From the NCBI GenBank assembly GCA_938042245.1, contig CALIRO010000102.1, positions 1 through 44,163 on the forward strand: a DNA stretch of 44,163 nt, in the 5' to 3' direction. This DNA is from an uncultured Thermoguttaceae bacterium (GTDB lineage Bacteria; Planctomycetota; Planctomycetia; Pirellulales; Thermoguttaceae). Both the position numbers and the translations under genes were made by a program. Below are positions 17,703 to 27,308 of this stretch, piece after piece. Every line of letters starts with the position of its first letter. Within the stretch, counting starts at the first letter, position 1. Under the pieces are notes generated by a model. That model saw only the letters and a list, made by a program, of their open reading frames with translations, made no database searches and was not told where the DNA came from.

Positions 17703-18203
17703 TTAAGGTTTTTTAATTTTAAAGATAAATTCTCGATTTTCTTTGGAAACTTCTACTTCCAAGGGGGTGGTGGAGACGTCTTGGTACTGTTGGGGGACAT
17801 GGGCGGTGGGATTACCACGCTGGTCCATGCATTTGATGACCACTTTGGCCCGGCCCACGACCACGCCGTCGCCCGGCTGATGGCTGGTAACATTGGAAAA
17901 GGTGCCGTCTTCGGGGTTGACATAGGCTAGACCTGGTCGGGGATAGGTCTTTTTGTCCAGGGGCGGGACCTGAGGGATAAACATCACCTGAATCTGAGGG
18001 GCCGGGATCAACGAACCGTCTTCATATATCACTTTTCCCGAGACGGGAACGGTAGAAAACGGCTCTCCGCTGCCGCAGCCGGCCAGCCACGCTATGGCCA
18101 TTCCCATCAGGCACGCTGGCTGCCCCACCAAGCTCAGCCAGGGCTTCTGGGCCCCTTTTCCAGAGCCATATTGGTGTACTAACCTTCGACCAACTTCGTT
18201 CAT
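17703..18203 (-). CDS. Small planctomycete-type lipoprotein with carboxypeptidase-regulatory-like domain
   Basis: 166 aa, AAGGAG just upstream of the ATG. A hydrophobic segment ends in the lipobox WLAGC (Cys43), predicting lipid attachment. The mature part begins with PVSGKVIYEDGSLI, followed by beta-rich sequence with GLAYVNPEDGTF and GDGVVVGRAKVVI, the pattern of the Ig-like carboxypeptidase regulatory fold found in many small planctomycete lipoproteins. Such proteins often sit near type IV pilin-like DUF1559 genes, but none is adjacent here. No enzymatic residues are visible; a structural or surface role is inference. Confidence 0.82.
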   Translation of the reverse strand: MNEVGRRLVHQYGSGKGAQKPWLSLVGQPACLMGMAIAWLAGCGSGEPFSTVPVSGKVIYEDGSLIPAPQIQVMFIPQVPPLDKKTYPRPGLAYVNPEDGTFSNVTSHQPGDGVVVGRAKVVIKCMDQRGNPTAHVPQQYQDVSTTPLEVEVSKENREFIFKIKKP

Positions 18204-18547
18204 CCCCGCTCTCCTTGGAAGCAGTTAGCTCGCCTGGAAAGGATTTCCGGCCCGACACCAATTTCCCAACCGATTCCTGGGAACTTTCCTCTTACCGCAA
18301 CCAGTTTTTATACCATACCTTGGGAGCTTTTTCCAGATGGGCGGCAAACCCGGCAAACCACAAGATGGGTGCTTGCCGAAGGTAAGAGCAAAAGGTATGT
18401 TGACGGTACTGGAAGTCTTGGCCAACAGCGCCGGATGCCTCGATTTGGGCTGATTTGCCTTTTGCCTTGCCGATAGCCTATATACAGACTTCCATTCGGA
18501 CTTCAGCAAGTCGTAGGAGCCTTTTTGGATTGAGGAGGGAATTGACG
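18204..18547. other. Divergent intergenic region
   Basis: Lies between the lipoprotein (minus) and the oxidoreductase (plus) and must hold both promoters. TTGACG at about 18399 is a -35-like hexamer, but no matching -10 box is seen. No repeat or RNA recognised. Confidence 0.4.
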
Positions 18548-19591
18548 ATGGCCAAGCGGGTCCAATTTGGCGTGATTGGGGCCGGGGGTATTGCGCGTCG
18601 GCGGACCATCCCGGGGATGCTCAAGGCTCGGAATTGTCGGCTGGTGGCGGTGATGGATCCGGTGGGCGTGGAAGAGATTGCCGCTCAGTTTGGCGTGCCG
18701 CGATGGTACAGTTCGGACAAACAGTTGCTCAAAGACCCGGAGGTCGAGGCCGTCTATATTGCTTCGCCGGTGGCGTTTCATGCCCGGCAGATCATGATGG
18801 CGGCCGAGGCAGGCAAACATATTTTGTGTGAAAAGCCCCTTACACGCACCTTAGCCGAGGCCAAAAAAGCCGTGGCCGCCTGCCGCAAAAACGGGGTCTT
18901 CCTCCAGGAAGGCTATATGATGAAGTTCCACGGGGCCCACCAGCGAATCAAGGAGCTGATCGACCAGGGCCGGATCGGCAAACCGGTCTATCTACGGGCG
19001 CAGCTCTCATGCTGGTATCCGCCGATTCCGGGCGCCTGGCGGCAGGACCCGAAAACCGGGGGCGGAGGGGCCCTGATCGACATGGCTACCCATCTTTACG
19101 ATCTGCTAGAGTACTTTGTCGGGCCGATCCGCCGGGTAGTAGCTATGGTGGGCCGATTGGTGCATTCCTACCGTTCGGAGGACGCTTCCACCACGTTGGT
19201 GGAATTTCAGTCCGGCGCCCATGGGACGATCGACTGTTTCTATTGCATTCCGGACGAGGCAAGCCGAACCCGGCTAGAAATCTACGGCTCTGGCGGTGCG
19301 ATTTTGACCGAGGGCACCATCGGCCAAAGCAGCGGAGGTCGCATGGAGGCCTATTTTGCCCAACAGCCGGCAGGGTACGATGCGATGCAGAGCAAAGATG
19401 TTCAGCGGACCTTCCAACGCCTCCCTTTCCCAAAGGTCAACCCTTACACCGCCGAATGTGAATACTTTGCCGATTGCATCCTCCAGGGCCGACCGCCAGA
19501 AATCAATGGAGCGGAAAACGCCCTGCACATCCTCGAACTGACCGAAAAAGCCTACGCCTCCTACCGACAAAAGAAGATTCTGTCGGTATAA
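18548..19591 (+). CDS. Gfo/Idh/MocA family NAD(P)-dependent oxidoreductase
   Basis: 347 aa from the ATG at 18548, preceded by GAGGAGGG; the frame is open further upstream but without protein features. The Rossmann half starts FGVIGAGGIARRR, and the family hallmark is CEKPLTRTLAEAK. The C-terminal half has GGGGALIDMATHLYDLLEY, which carries the Asp/His active-site pair. Members oxidise or reduce sugars, inositols or their derivatives; the substrate here is unknown. It converges with a TIM-barrel isomerase, a pairing common in sugar-catabolic loci, though the two are not co-transcribed. No Tat signal, so cytosolic. Confidence 0.93.
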   Translation: MAKRVQFGVIGAGGIARRRTIPGMLKARNCRLVAVMDPVGVEEIAAQFGVPRWYSSDKQLLKDPEVEAVYIASPVAFHARQIMMAAEAGKHILCEKPLTRTLAEAKKAVAACRKNGVFLQEGYMMKFHGAHQRIKELIDQGRIGKPVYLRAQLSCWYPPIPGAWRQDPKTGGGGALIDMATHLYDLLEYFVGPIRRVVAMVGRLVHSYRSEDASTTLVEFQSGAHGTIDCFYCIPDEASRTRLEIYGSGGAILTEGTIGQSSGGRMEAYFAQQPAGYDAMQSKDVQRTFQRLPFPKVNPYTAECEYFADCILQGRPPEINGAENALHILELTEKAYASYRQKKILSV

Positions 19592-19596
19592 AATGA

Positions 19597-19664
19597 GACA
19601 GGCAGGCGGCAACGTCAGCTTCCGTCCGAAGCCGTTTCGCCGCCTTTGGCCCCTTCCTGCCTCC
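19597..19664. terminator. Candidate bidirectional hairpin between convergent genes
   Basis: AGGCAG (19600-19605) pairs with CTGCCT (19657-19662), and GGCGGC (19605-19610) with GCCGCC (19639-19644). Its place between two converging genes suggests termination, but no T-run follows. Confidence 0.35.
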
Positions 19665-19742
19665 AGCAGTTGAGAACCCTGAGAGTGGCCAGCGAAGCTT
19701 GCCGTGCTTTGTCCTCGGATTAGGCAGCCGAACTGCGCTCAG

Positions 19743-20639
19743 TTATCCTTTCCGCCCAAGCATCCAATCCAGGGCGTCGGAGGTTTGGTAGATGAGCGCT
19801 TCGGGCCAATACTCCCACGGATGGAAGTATTCAAAGGTTAGATAGCCTCGGTAGCCGATCTGGTCGAAGGCTTCCAACACGGCCGGCCAATTGGTGGTTC
19901 CGTCCAGAAGGGGCCGAAATGTATTCAGATTAAATTCGTTTACTTTTTTGGAAGCCTCTTTCAAGTGGACGTTTTTGATTCGACGGCCCAAGAGGCGAAT
20001 CCAGTGTTCGGGGAAATGGTATTGCATGATGTTGCCGGTATCAAAATGCACCCGAACCCGATCCGACTGGAAGGAATCGACAAACTGGATCATCTCCTGG
20101 GGGCTGTGCAGAAAGCCGTTGACGAAGATGTTTTCGATATTCAGATAAACGCCCGCCTTTTCGGCTTCTGGGAGCAACTGGCGAACGGCTTCTTTGGCCC
20201 GGCGTTCGCAGACATCAAACGGCACCGGCGGGGCATCCGGCACCCAGGCCGCATAGACCGAACCGGGCACAATTAACAGATTTTCCGTCCCCAATGCCTT
20301 GCAAGCCCGGATCATGTGGAAGGCAAGCTCCAGCCCCCGCTGCCGTTTCTTCGGATCCTCATGAGTGAGCGAATAGGGCCAAAACAGAAACGAACACAGG
20401 CCGCTGATCTGAATGCCGACCGCTCGGGCCATCTGGCCGATGGCGTGCAGGTCCCGATCGCTAGCCTCTGGGGAAATCTCGCCTTTCTCGTCGAAGTTCA
20501 GCTCCACGCCGTCAAAACCGGCGTCTTTACACAGTTCCAGGGCCTGCCGAAGGGTCATCTTCTGCGGATACGGCAAAGCCCAAAAATTGATCGACTTTTT
20601 CATGTCATAGCGTTTGGTTGGGGTTACCGAGCGCGGCAT
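19743..20639 (-). CDS. Xylose-isomerase-like TIM barrel (sugar phosphate isomerase/epimerase family)
   Basis: 298 aa from MPRSVTP, chosen because GGAGG lies 8 nt before that ATG. Metal-binding acidic and His residues of the family appear in order: DGVELNFDEKG, ENLLIVPGS, YLNIENIFVNGF, VHFDTGNIMQYHF, NVHLKEASKK and LTFEYFHPWEY. No signal peptide. Family members are epimerases (for example tagatose or allulose 3-epimerase) or inosose dehydratases; the exact reaction is open. The neighbouring oxidoreductase supports sugar or polyol catabolism. Confidence 0.9.
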   Translation of the reverse strand: MPRSVTPTKRYDMKKSINFWALPYPQKMTLRQALELCKDAGFDGVELNFDEKGEISPEASDRDLHAIGQMARAVGIQISGLCSFLFWPYSLTHEDPKKRQRGLELAFHMIRACKALGTENLLIVPGSVYAAWVPDAPPVPFDVCERRAKEAVRQLLPEAEKAGVYLNIENIFVNGFLHSPQEMIQFVDSFQSDRVRVHFDTGNIMQYHFPEHWIRLLGRRIKNVHLKEASKKVNEFNLNTFRPLLDGTTNWPAVLEAFDQIGYRGYLTFEYFHPWEYWPEALIYQTSDALDWMLGRKG

Positions 20640-20849
20640 AGCAAAATCCTCCACAAAAGTGTAGATGCCCTTGGCTTATTGAAGATTTCTCCCCCGGGTC
20701 CAGCATCGCCTAGGTCTGGGGAGGGTTCTAGAGACTCCCTCCTATTGTCTCCCATTCCGTTGGAAATAGCAAGAGCTTGCCCGGTTTGTGGACCGCCGTG
20801 CCATCTGCATTCCGGCCGCCCCCCGCAAGCGGTTTCACTTGGTCGCTGC

Positions 20850-21506
20850 TTAGAGGTGTTGGTGGCGGGAGATACGGCCTTCGGTAAGATAGATGACGTC
20901 TTCGGCGATGTTGGTGGCGTGGTCGGCGATGCGTTCCAGGTTTCGGGCCACAGCGGCCAAGGCCAAAAGCGGTTTGGTCTGGGAAGGATTCTGCTGGATA
21001 AGCTGCTCGGTCAATTGGCGAATCTGATGTTTCTGCACGTTGATCTGGTTGTCTCGTAAGCAGACATCCTGAGCTAATTTCGGATCCAGTCGGACCATGG
21101 CATGGACGCTATCCCGGAGCATTCCTTGGACTTGTTCCCACATTCGGCGAAGATCAAAGGGATTTTCTACTTCTGGAAACTGGGCGAAGGTGCGGGCCTT
21201 GTGAGCTAGGTTGACTGCCAAATCGCCGATCCGTTCCAGGTCGCTGTTAATCTTCAGGGCCGAGATAATAAATCGCAGATCGCTCGCCACCGGCTGATAG
21301 AGGGCAAGGATTTTCAAGCACTCTTCTTCGAGTTCGACCTCCTGTTGGTCGATTTGGGCGTCTTGGGCTTCGACCTGTTGGGCGGCTTGGGCGTCTCGGT
21401 TCAGAAGGGCCTCTATGGCCCGCTGCACCTGCTCTTCCACCAAGCCGCACAGGGAAAGTAGTGAACGTTTCAGTTGGTCCAATTCCCGCTGCAAATGCAC
21501 CGACAT
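20850..21506 (-). CDS. phoU: Phosphate-specific transport system accessory protein PhoU
   Basis: 218 aa, all helical, with the two tandem PhoU three-helix repeats. The metal-binding E/DxxxD signatures are SDLERIGDLAVNLA in the first repeat and RNLERIADHATNIAEDV in the second; LYQPVASDLRFI is also typical. PhoU sits at the inner face of the Pst transporter and damps both uptake and the PhoR/PhoB-type phosphate response. It is the last gene of the pst block, 264 bp after pstB. No histidine kinase or response regulator follows in the window. Confidence 0.96.
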   Translation of the reverse strand: MSVHLQRELDQLKRSLLSLCGLVEEQVQRAIEALLNRDAQAAQQVEAQDAQIDQQEVELEEECLKILALYQPVASDLRFIISALKINSDLERIGDLAVNLAHKARTFAQFPEVENPFDLRRMWEQVQGMLRDSVHAMVRLDPKLAQDVCLRDNQINVQKHQIRQLTEQLIQQNPSQTKPLLALAAVARNLERIADHATNIAEDVIYLTEGRISRHQHL

Positions 21507-21770
21507 CCCAAAACTCCCTTTGTCGCTTGGCTCCCGTTTGGCCCCTCAGGAGGCCGCCCCTCTCAAGGCGATTTACTCACCCAGGGTTAACATTAGCGTG
21601 ACGGAGTGATATGAACAAACATGATCTTCTGCCTAACCATCGGCAATGAAAGGAGTTATGAAAAAGGCAATATCAAGCTCGCCGTCCATCCAAAAAGAAA
21701 ATTGCCCAGCTCTGCAACCCTTTATTTTCCCGGCTTTGTGGGATTCTGACGATTCTTTCTGGATGAGCTC

Positions 21771-22787
21771 TTAGCCGAACCGACCGGTGATGTAGTCTTC
21801 GGTCTCTTTTTTCTCCGGTTTAGTGAATATTTGGGTGGTCTGGCCGAACTCGATCAACCGACCCTCGTACAAAAAACCGGTGTAATCCGACACCCTGGCC
21901 GCCTGCTGCAAGTTGTGGGTGACAATCACAATGCTGTATTCTCCGCGCAGCTCGGCGATGAGGTCTTCGATTCGGGTAGTCGAACGAGGGTCCAGCGCAG
22001 AGCAAGGCTCGTCCATAAGGATCACTTCTGGCTGGACGGCGATGGCCCGGGCAATGCAAAGCCGCTGGTGCTGACCGCCCGAAAGTCCCAAGGCCGATTC
22101 ATGCAATCGGTCTTTTACCTCCTCCCACAGACCCGCCCGCCGCAAGCTCCGCTCGACGATCTCATCCAGGACCGCCCGCTGCCGGATGCCTGCCAGCCGT
22201 AATCCATACGCCACGTTCTCATAGACAGATTTTGGGAAAGGCGTCGGCTTTTGAAAGACCATACCCACTTTTCGGCGCAGGGCGATCACATCCACCGAGG
22301 GGTCCAAGATATTTTGTCCGTCCAGTTCGATCAGGCCTGTAGTGCGCACCCCGTCAATCAGGTCATTCATCCGGTTCAGGCAGCGGAGCAGCGTCGATTT
22401 GCCGCAGCCGGACGGCCCGATGATCGCCGTGACCAATTTCCGAGGAATATCCATCGTAATATCCACCAACGCTGGCAGGGGGCCGTAGTAAAGGTGCAGA
22501 TTCCGGATTCGGACAATCGGGTTGGCCAGGTCGGCTTCTGCGTGCACCTGGCTGCGATCGGCCAACGCCCCAGCAACAGCGGCCCCCGCCATTCCGGCTG
22601 GCAAACCAGCCCGACTGGCCGTCGGATTCCTCCCAGCCAGACTGACCGATCCAGTGCCTCCGGGCACAAGAGGCTCGGGAACACCTTTTGCTCCCGCTTT
22701 TCCGCTCGGCGTTTCCCGAACCGCTTTATCCGCCCCCGAAAGCCGAGTTATGCTTTCTGGCCATGTGGTTTCAGATCGCTCGGACAT
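21771..22787 (-). CDS. pstB: Phosphate ABC transporter ATP-binding protein PstB, N-terminally extended
   Basis: 338 aa from MSERSETT; the ATG overlaps the pstA stop by 17 bp. The ABC domain starts near residue 90 and has Walker [10 protein letters not shown] (124-132), the PstB-specific Q-loop [16 protein letters not shown], signature LSGGQHQR (usual LSGGQQQR), Walker [14 protein letters not shown] and the switch His in IVTHNLQQA. It energises phosphate import through PstC/PstA. Typical PstB is about 250-270 aa; the first 90 or so residues are a low-complexity Gly/Ala/Pro stretch without homology I recognise. An internal ATG (MAGAAVAG) could also be the start. Confidence 0.94.
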   Translation of the reverse strand: MSERSETTWPESITRLSGADKAVRETPSGKAGAKGVPEPLVPGGTGSVSLAGRNPTASRAGLPAGMAGAAVAGALADRSQVHAEADLANPIVRIRNLHLYYGPLPALVDITMDIPRKLVTAIIGPSGCGKSTLLRCLNRMNDLIDGVRTTGLIELDGQNILDPSVDVIALRRKVGMVFQKPTPFPKSVYENVAYGLRLAGIRQRAVLDEIVERSLRRAGLWEEVKDRLHESALGLSGGQHQRLCIARAIAVQPEVILMDEPCSALDPRSTTRIEDLIAELRGEYSIVIVTHNLQQAARVSDYTGFLYEGRLIEFGQTTQIFTKPEKKETEDYITGRFG

Positions 22788-24648
22788 AGTATCGCTTTCG
22801 CATTCGGTTCCGAAGCCAAATGGCCGTGCTGGTGAGCACCAGCACAATCGCCAATAGCAGCAGGGTGGTTACATAAACCAGTCCCTTCGTGGCCTCCACA
22901 TTGGGCGATTTACAACTGATATCCAATATATGATACCCTAAATGCATAAATTGGCGATCCAGGCGGAGGAAAGGAAAATCGGGGCTTAGCGGCGGCGGGG
23001 CGCTTTTGACCGCTCCGGTGATCATCAGCGGCGCTACTTCGCCCACCGCGCGCGCCATTGCCAGGATAAAGCCGGTCATAATCCCCGGCGAGGCCATCGG
23101 CAATAACACCCGAAGCAGCGTCTGCAATCGGGTAGCTCCCAGGGCGTAGGAGCCTTCCCGGATTTCCCAGGGAATTTGCCGAAGGGCCTCTTCCGTAGAA
23201 ACAATGACCACCGGCAAGGTTAGAAGTCCCAGGGTCAGGGCGGCCCAGAGGATGCATGGTTGTCCGAAGACCGGCTCCCGGGCCTCCACCCGGGCCGGGT
23301 AAAACCAACCATCTAACGTCCCGCCGCATAAGTAGATGAAAAAGCCTAGGCCGAAAATGCCATAGACGATCGACGGGATACCAGCCAAATTGTTCACTGC
23401 CACCCGGACCCAGCGCACCAAGAGATTGTCCCGAGCGTATTCGCCCAGATAGACCCCGGCTAATATCCCCAACGGAAACGCCACGATCGCCATCAAAAAC
23501 ACCAAAAGCACTGTGCCCAAAATAGCTGGGAAGATGCCGCCGTCCTGATTGGCCTCTCTGGGCTGGTCGCTGAGAAGCTCCCACCATTTGGCCAGACAAA
23601 AGCGGCATTTGGCCCACAGCGTCATCGAATTCGGCGTACTGAACCGGACAATATCGACCAACGGGATAGGCTTTTCTCGGCCTTGCCCATCGACAAAGAC
23701 GGCCACATGGTGCCGAAGTTCTGTCTCTCGTTTGGCCCGCTCGGTAGCCAGTTGGTGGGCCTGGGCCTTCAGACGATTTTCTTCTTCGGTAAGCTGGGCG
23801 ATCCGCTCCGAAATCGCTTGACAGCGGGGATCGGTTTCCGGCCAGCCGGCCTGTAAAAGCCGTTGCAGCTCATACCGGGCTTCGATTAAGGCGTATTTGA
23901 TCTGGTCGTTCAGTTGGCGGGCCAGCTGGTTTTCTTTTTGTCGCCAAGGGGCCACTTCCGCCGACTCAAGTTGTCTGGCCCATGCAATGGCGGCGGCCAG
24001 TTGCTCGGCTTTTGATGCCCAGTCTGTCTGCTGGGCGGACGTGCCATTTCCACCCGGCAGCGCCTGCGGTAAGGCTGCCGATGCTGCCTGGGTGCTAAGG
24101 GCCACCCGGTTTCCCCCTGCGGAGGCCTCCATGGCCTCCGGATCGGGCTGGCTGGGGAATTGGCCGGCAAACCGAATCTCTCGGAAGTATCCGATATAGT
24201 GCAGATTGGCCGTCCGATCCAGTTTGAACACGTCCGGCGGCTGAGCCTGGTGGACAATCTCATCCTCGTAAATCCACCGGAACGGCGGCATATCTTCCAT
24301 ATTGGCACAATAGAACTTGATCCGCCGGCGCCCCGTGAGCGGGTCGATTTCCTCTTCCCATCGCTGGCCAAGAAGTGTTGTTCCATCGGCCAGGCTGATT
24401 TGCTGGATTGGATGCGGCCAAAAGACCACTAGTCCATTGGCAAACACCACATACAGGGCGGTAAGCGTAGCCAGAAGGACCAGGGCTAGGGCTGCTCCGG
24501 CCGCCCAAACCTGCGGTTCCCCTTGGCGCCAAAAGCCCTGGGGCCGCTGGATGGCTAATACTGGCCATACCGCTTCCCCAGTCGACCTCGCACCAGCTCC
24601 GCCGCCGTGTTCAGCACGAAGGTCATCAGAAACAACACGACTGCACAT
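22771..24648 (-). CDS. pstA: Phosphate ABC transporter permease PstA with large N-terminal extracytoplasmic domain
   Basis: 625 aa, about twice the minimal PstA. TM1 is at about 48-70. Then come about 300 residues that should lie outside: a beta-rich part (75-165, [21 protein letters not shown]), a Ser/Ala-rich linker, and a coiled coil (about 210-315). The six-helix permease core starts near 372, with the coupling-loop signature [20 protein letters not shown] and [11 protein letters not shown]. Extended PstA forms (DUF3333-like) are known elsewhere; whether this one is homologous needs a profile search. The start is uncertain: the ATG at 24648 overlaps pstC by 94 bp, and no in-frame ATG or GTG closer to TM1 looks better. 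Confidence 0.9.
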   Translation of the reverse strand: MCSRVVSDDLRAEHGGGAGARSTGEAVWPVLAIQRPQGFWRQGEPQVWAAGAALALVLLATLTALYVVFANGLVVFWPHPIQQISLADGTTLLGQRWEEEIDPLTGRRRIKFYCANMEDMPPFRWIYEDEIVHQAQPPDVFKLDRTANLHYIGYFREIRFAGQFPSQPDPEAMEASAGGNRVALSTQAASAALPQALPGGNGTSAQQTDWASKAEQLAAAIAWARQLESAEVAPWRQKENQLARQLNDQIKYALIEARYELQRLLQAGWPETDPRCQAISERIAQLTEEENRLKAQAHQLATERAKRETELRHHVAVFVDGQGREKPIPLVDIVRFSTPNSMTLWAKCRFCLAKWWELLSDQPREANQDGGIFPAILGTVLLVFLMAIVAFPLGILAGVYLGEYARDNLLVRWVRVAVNNLAGIPSIVYGIFGLGFFIYLCGGTLDGWFYPARVEAREPVFGQPCILWAALTLGLLTLPVVIVSTEEALRQIPWEIREGSYALGATRLQTLLRVLLPMASPGIMTGFILAMARAVGEVAPLMITGAVKSAPPPLSPDFPFLRLDRQFMHLGYHILDISCKSPNVEATKGLVYVTTLLLLAIVLVLTSTAIWLRNRMRKRYYVRAI

Positions 24649-27254
24649 AGAAACAATACTCGATATAACGTCCCGCCCTGAGGATGTTCCGAAATTTCTA
24701 CAGCAATATTGGCCGACAGAGTCCGAAAGCCGTTAAACGGGCTGGGATCTAGGATAGGTGTATTTCCGGCGGCCATAAAGACGATCATGGTTTCGCCCAC
24801 AGCTCGACCTAGCCCAATCATCACCGCCGCAAAAATACCAGGACTTGCCGAGGGAAGTACCACGCGCCAAAGGGTTTGCCATCGGCTAGCGCCCAGAGCT
24901 AGGGAGGCGGCCGTCAAACTGTGCGGCACGCTGGATAGGGCGTCTTCGGAGATGGAAAAGATGATCGGAATGATCGCAAAGCCCAATCCCAAGGCCACTA
25001 CCAAGGCGTTGAGCTGATCATAACGAAGCTGGGTTTGCTCATAGAGCCATTGCCGGAAGTTGCCCCCAAAAAAGCTCTCTTCCATCGGACCGCTCAAGCA
25101 TCCAACCAGGAGGATGCCCAACACCAACGGCGGGATGACCGCCAAAAATTCATATCCGTCTTCTATCCACCGCAAAAAACGCCATCGACGCACCAGTTGC
25201 CAGACCAGCATCCACAGAACAAAAGTTACCGGCAAGGCCAGCAGACTGAACAGAACAGCCACCAACCATCGGCTCACCAACGGAGCGGCCCAAAGCAAGA
25301 TCAAAAAGCCCACGACCACCGTCGGAATGGCCGCCATGATTTCCACAGCCGGTTTGATGGCCCGACGAATAGCGGGCTTGGTAAAATGGCTTACATACAT
25401 GGCACTGCCCAGTCCTAACGGCAGGGCAAAAAGCATCGCATAGAAGCTGGCCTTTAGCGTGCCGAAAACAAGCGGAATCAGACTCATTTTGGGTTCGTCG
25501 GTACCGCTGGATTGCCAGAGGAACTTCGGCCCCTCGTGGCCTTCGTACCAAAGCCGACCAACCAGCGCCTGCCAACTGACATCGGCATGGGGGGCGATCA
25601 TTTGCCAGACGTACATTCGTCCATCTTCTCCTAGGCCCAGCACTGCATTAGCCCGGCTGGAATAGGCCACCTGGTGAATCGCCGTCGGCCCTCCCAGCCG
25701 AAGCAAATGACGCCCCGTCGTCCCGTAGTCCAAATCCACTACCCCCTTGCCCCCTAAACTCAAAAAAGCCTTGTTCCGTTGGGAGGAAATAATCTGCCGA
25801 ACCTCCCCCTCTTGCCGGCGGAAGAAGCGAATCGGGGTCAAACGGTCCGGCCATTCACCTTCGGCAATCGGCCCCTGCTTCCGCACCGGAAACCACAAAC
25901 TCAAACTCCCATACGCCGTGCCTACGACTAAAGAGGTATCGCCCAACAGAAGACTGAGAGCAGTAATCGGCGGGCGCTCCGGCACCCAAACGGCATCCAA
26001 CCGTTTTGCTTGGCCCAACGGATCAATCGCAAACCGCACGATATATCCATTGTGCGTCCCCACATACAGCCGATCGGCCCGCTCGCTGAGCGCCATGGCG
26101 GTGGCCTGGCCAGGCAGCTCCCTATCCATCCAAAAATCAGCGATCTTTTTCTCGCCGCTTTCGCCAAACAGGTCCGTTTCTACCTTTTGCCGACGCAGGA
26201 AGATCCGGTTGTCGGCCAGTAGCACCACCGCCAAACAATCGCCGTTTTCCTCCGCCTGCATTAAGGCCTGCACCGGCCGAGAGGAAGCAGGAACCGGCGG
26301 CAAACAAGCCAACTGCTTGTACCGAAATTCTAGCCTCCGGCCCCCCAACGGCTCAAAGCGAACCTCCGGTTCGATCTGCACCAACCACAGGCTGCCATCC
26401 GACCAAAGCAACGTCCATTGGTCGGCCCGCATCCTCTTAGCCGCAGCAATCCAAAGGCCCTGCTTACCGCTGTCAGAATCTCCCGAAGAGCAACCAGACG
26501 AAGTGCCTGAGTGCTCCGTTTCCTCTGGCTGAAGCCGCTTTTGGAAAATCACCTTAGCTCGAACCGCTTCTGGGCGCGGCCGATCCGGTCCAGGTGGCTC
26601 CACCAATTCAAAACCTACTAACCAGCCGGATCGGAAAAGTACATAGCCGCTCAAGAGATCTTCCTGGCCGGTTCGGCCAATTTCCACTAGTTCGACCCCG
26701 ACGGCCACAGGGAGCTGCCGATCGGCCGAGGCCTCCGCCCCGAATTGCCCCTGCTCGTCGGGGGAGTCGGTTGCCGGTAATTTTCTCGCCCCGCTGGGAG
26801 GCAGAGCGGTCTGCGTCGCAATCCGGATGGGGGAGTCCTGTTGAATTTCATGGCTGCGAAAGCAGAAATCCAAGGCTGCCCTCTGCCCATCCGGCGAGGG
26901 CGTTAGAGGCAGGGAGTCGGCAGACCAGCTATCTTGCCTGTCCCAAGCGGTCCCCTGCCCCAGCGTCGCCTTCGAGTTACCCGGCCTACTCTCGCCGGAC
27001 CCTGGCCCGAATGCCGATGACTCCGCCACAGTCCCAGGTGGAGCAATCGGAATCGGACAGACCGCCCGAAGCTGGGCCTTGGCCGGACCAAAAAGCGGCA
27101 CCACCACGCTCACCAAGACCACTAGCATCCCGATGACCACCCCGATGACCAACAGGCCACCAGCCGTGATCACCCATCGGGCCAATCGGTCTAAAAGCCA
27201 AATGCGCCAATATCGACTGCGGGGTACTTCCAACATGGGAAAATTCTTGTACAC
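24555..27254 (-). CDS. pstC: Phosphate ABC transporter permease PstC with beta-propeller-like extracytoplasmic domain
   Basis: 899 aa from a GTG preceded by GGAGGG; an ATG six codons in is the alternative. TM1 at about 28-56. A Pro/Ser/Gly-rich linker (60-180) is followed by about 400 residues of blade-like repeats (for example RLYVGTHNGYIVRFAI, SLVVGTAYGSLSLWF, VLGLGEDGRMYVWQ), which look WD40-like. The permease core begins near 592, with EIMAAIPTVVVGF, the coupling loop EDALSSVPHSLTAASLALGA, and GETMIVFMAAG. Minimal PstC is about 300 aa; long PstC proteins with such an inserted domain are known in some proteobacteria. A REP-like repeat appears to be translated within the linker (about 26845-26880). 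Confidence 0.92.
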   Translation of the reverse strand: MYKNFPMLEVPRSRYWRIWLLDRLARWVITAGGLLVIGVVIGMLVVLVSVVVPLFGPAKAQLRAVCPIPIAPPGTVAESSAFGPGSGESRPGNSKATLGQGTAWDRQDSWSADSLPLTPSPDGQRAALDFCFRSHEIQQDSPIRIATQTALPPSGARKLPATDSPDEQGQFGAEASADRQLPVAVGVELVEIGRTGQEDLLSGYVLFRSGWLVGFELVEPPGPDRPRPEAVRAKVIFQKRLQPEETEHSGTSSGCSSGDSDSGKQGLWIAAAKRMRADQWTLLWSDGSLWLVQIEPEVRFEPLGGRRLEFRYKQLACLPPVPASSRPVQALMQAEENGDCLAVVLLADNRIFLRRQKVETDLFGESGEKKIADFWMDRELPGQATAMALSERADRLYVGTHNGYIVRFAIDPLGQAKRLDAVWVPERPPITALSLLLGDTSLVVGTAYGSLSLWFPVRKQGPIAEGEWPDRLTPIRFFRRQEGEVRQIISSQRNKAFLSLGGKGVVDLDYGTTGRHLLRLGGPTAIHQVAYSSRANAVLGLGEDGRMYVWQMIAPHADVSWQALVGRLWYEGHEGPKFLWQSSGTDEPKMSLIPLVFGTLKASFYAMLFALPLGLGSAMYVSHFTKPAIRRAIKPAVEIMAAIPTVVVGFLILLWAAPLVSRWLVAVLFSLLALPVTFVLWMLVWQLVRRWRFLRWIEDGYEFLAVIPPLVLGILLVGCLSGPMEESFFGGNFRQWLYEQTQLRYDQLNALVVALGLGFAIIPIIFSISEDALSSVPHSLTAASLALGASRWQTLWRVVLPSASPGIFAAVMIGLGRAVGETMIVFMAAGNTPILDPSPFNGFRTLSANIAVEISEHPQGGTLYRVLFLCAVVLFLMTFVLNTAAELVRGRLGKRYGQY
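26845..26880. repeat. REP-like sequence inside the pstC coding region
   Basis: CATGGCTGCGAAAGCAGAAA with following TCCAAGG parallels CATCCCTGCGAAAGCGGGGATCC at the intergenic repeat 10532-10628. It is read in frame and encodes the pstC linker segment around LDFCFRSHEIQ, resembling the LDSRFRGND-type translation of such repeats. Confidence 0.5.
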
Positions 27255-27308
27255 TGGCCGGAGCTGCCCTCCAGCCCACCAGACAGCCGCCCACCGGCGA
27301 GAACCTCA

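Noticed and set aside
20690..20755. Hairpins CTCCCC/GGGGAG and GGAGGG/CCCTCC after phoU as terminator
   Set aside because: Neither is followed by a T-run on the phoU strand, so termination cannot be claimed.
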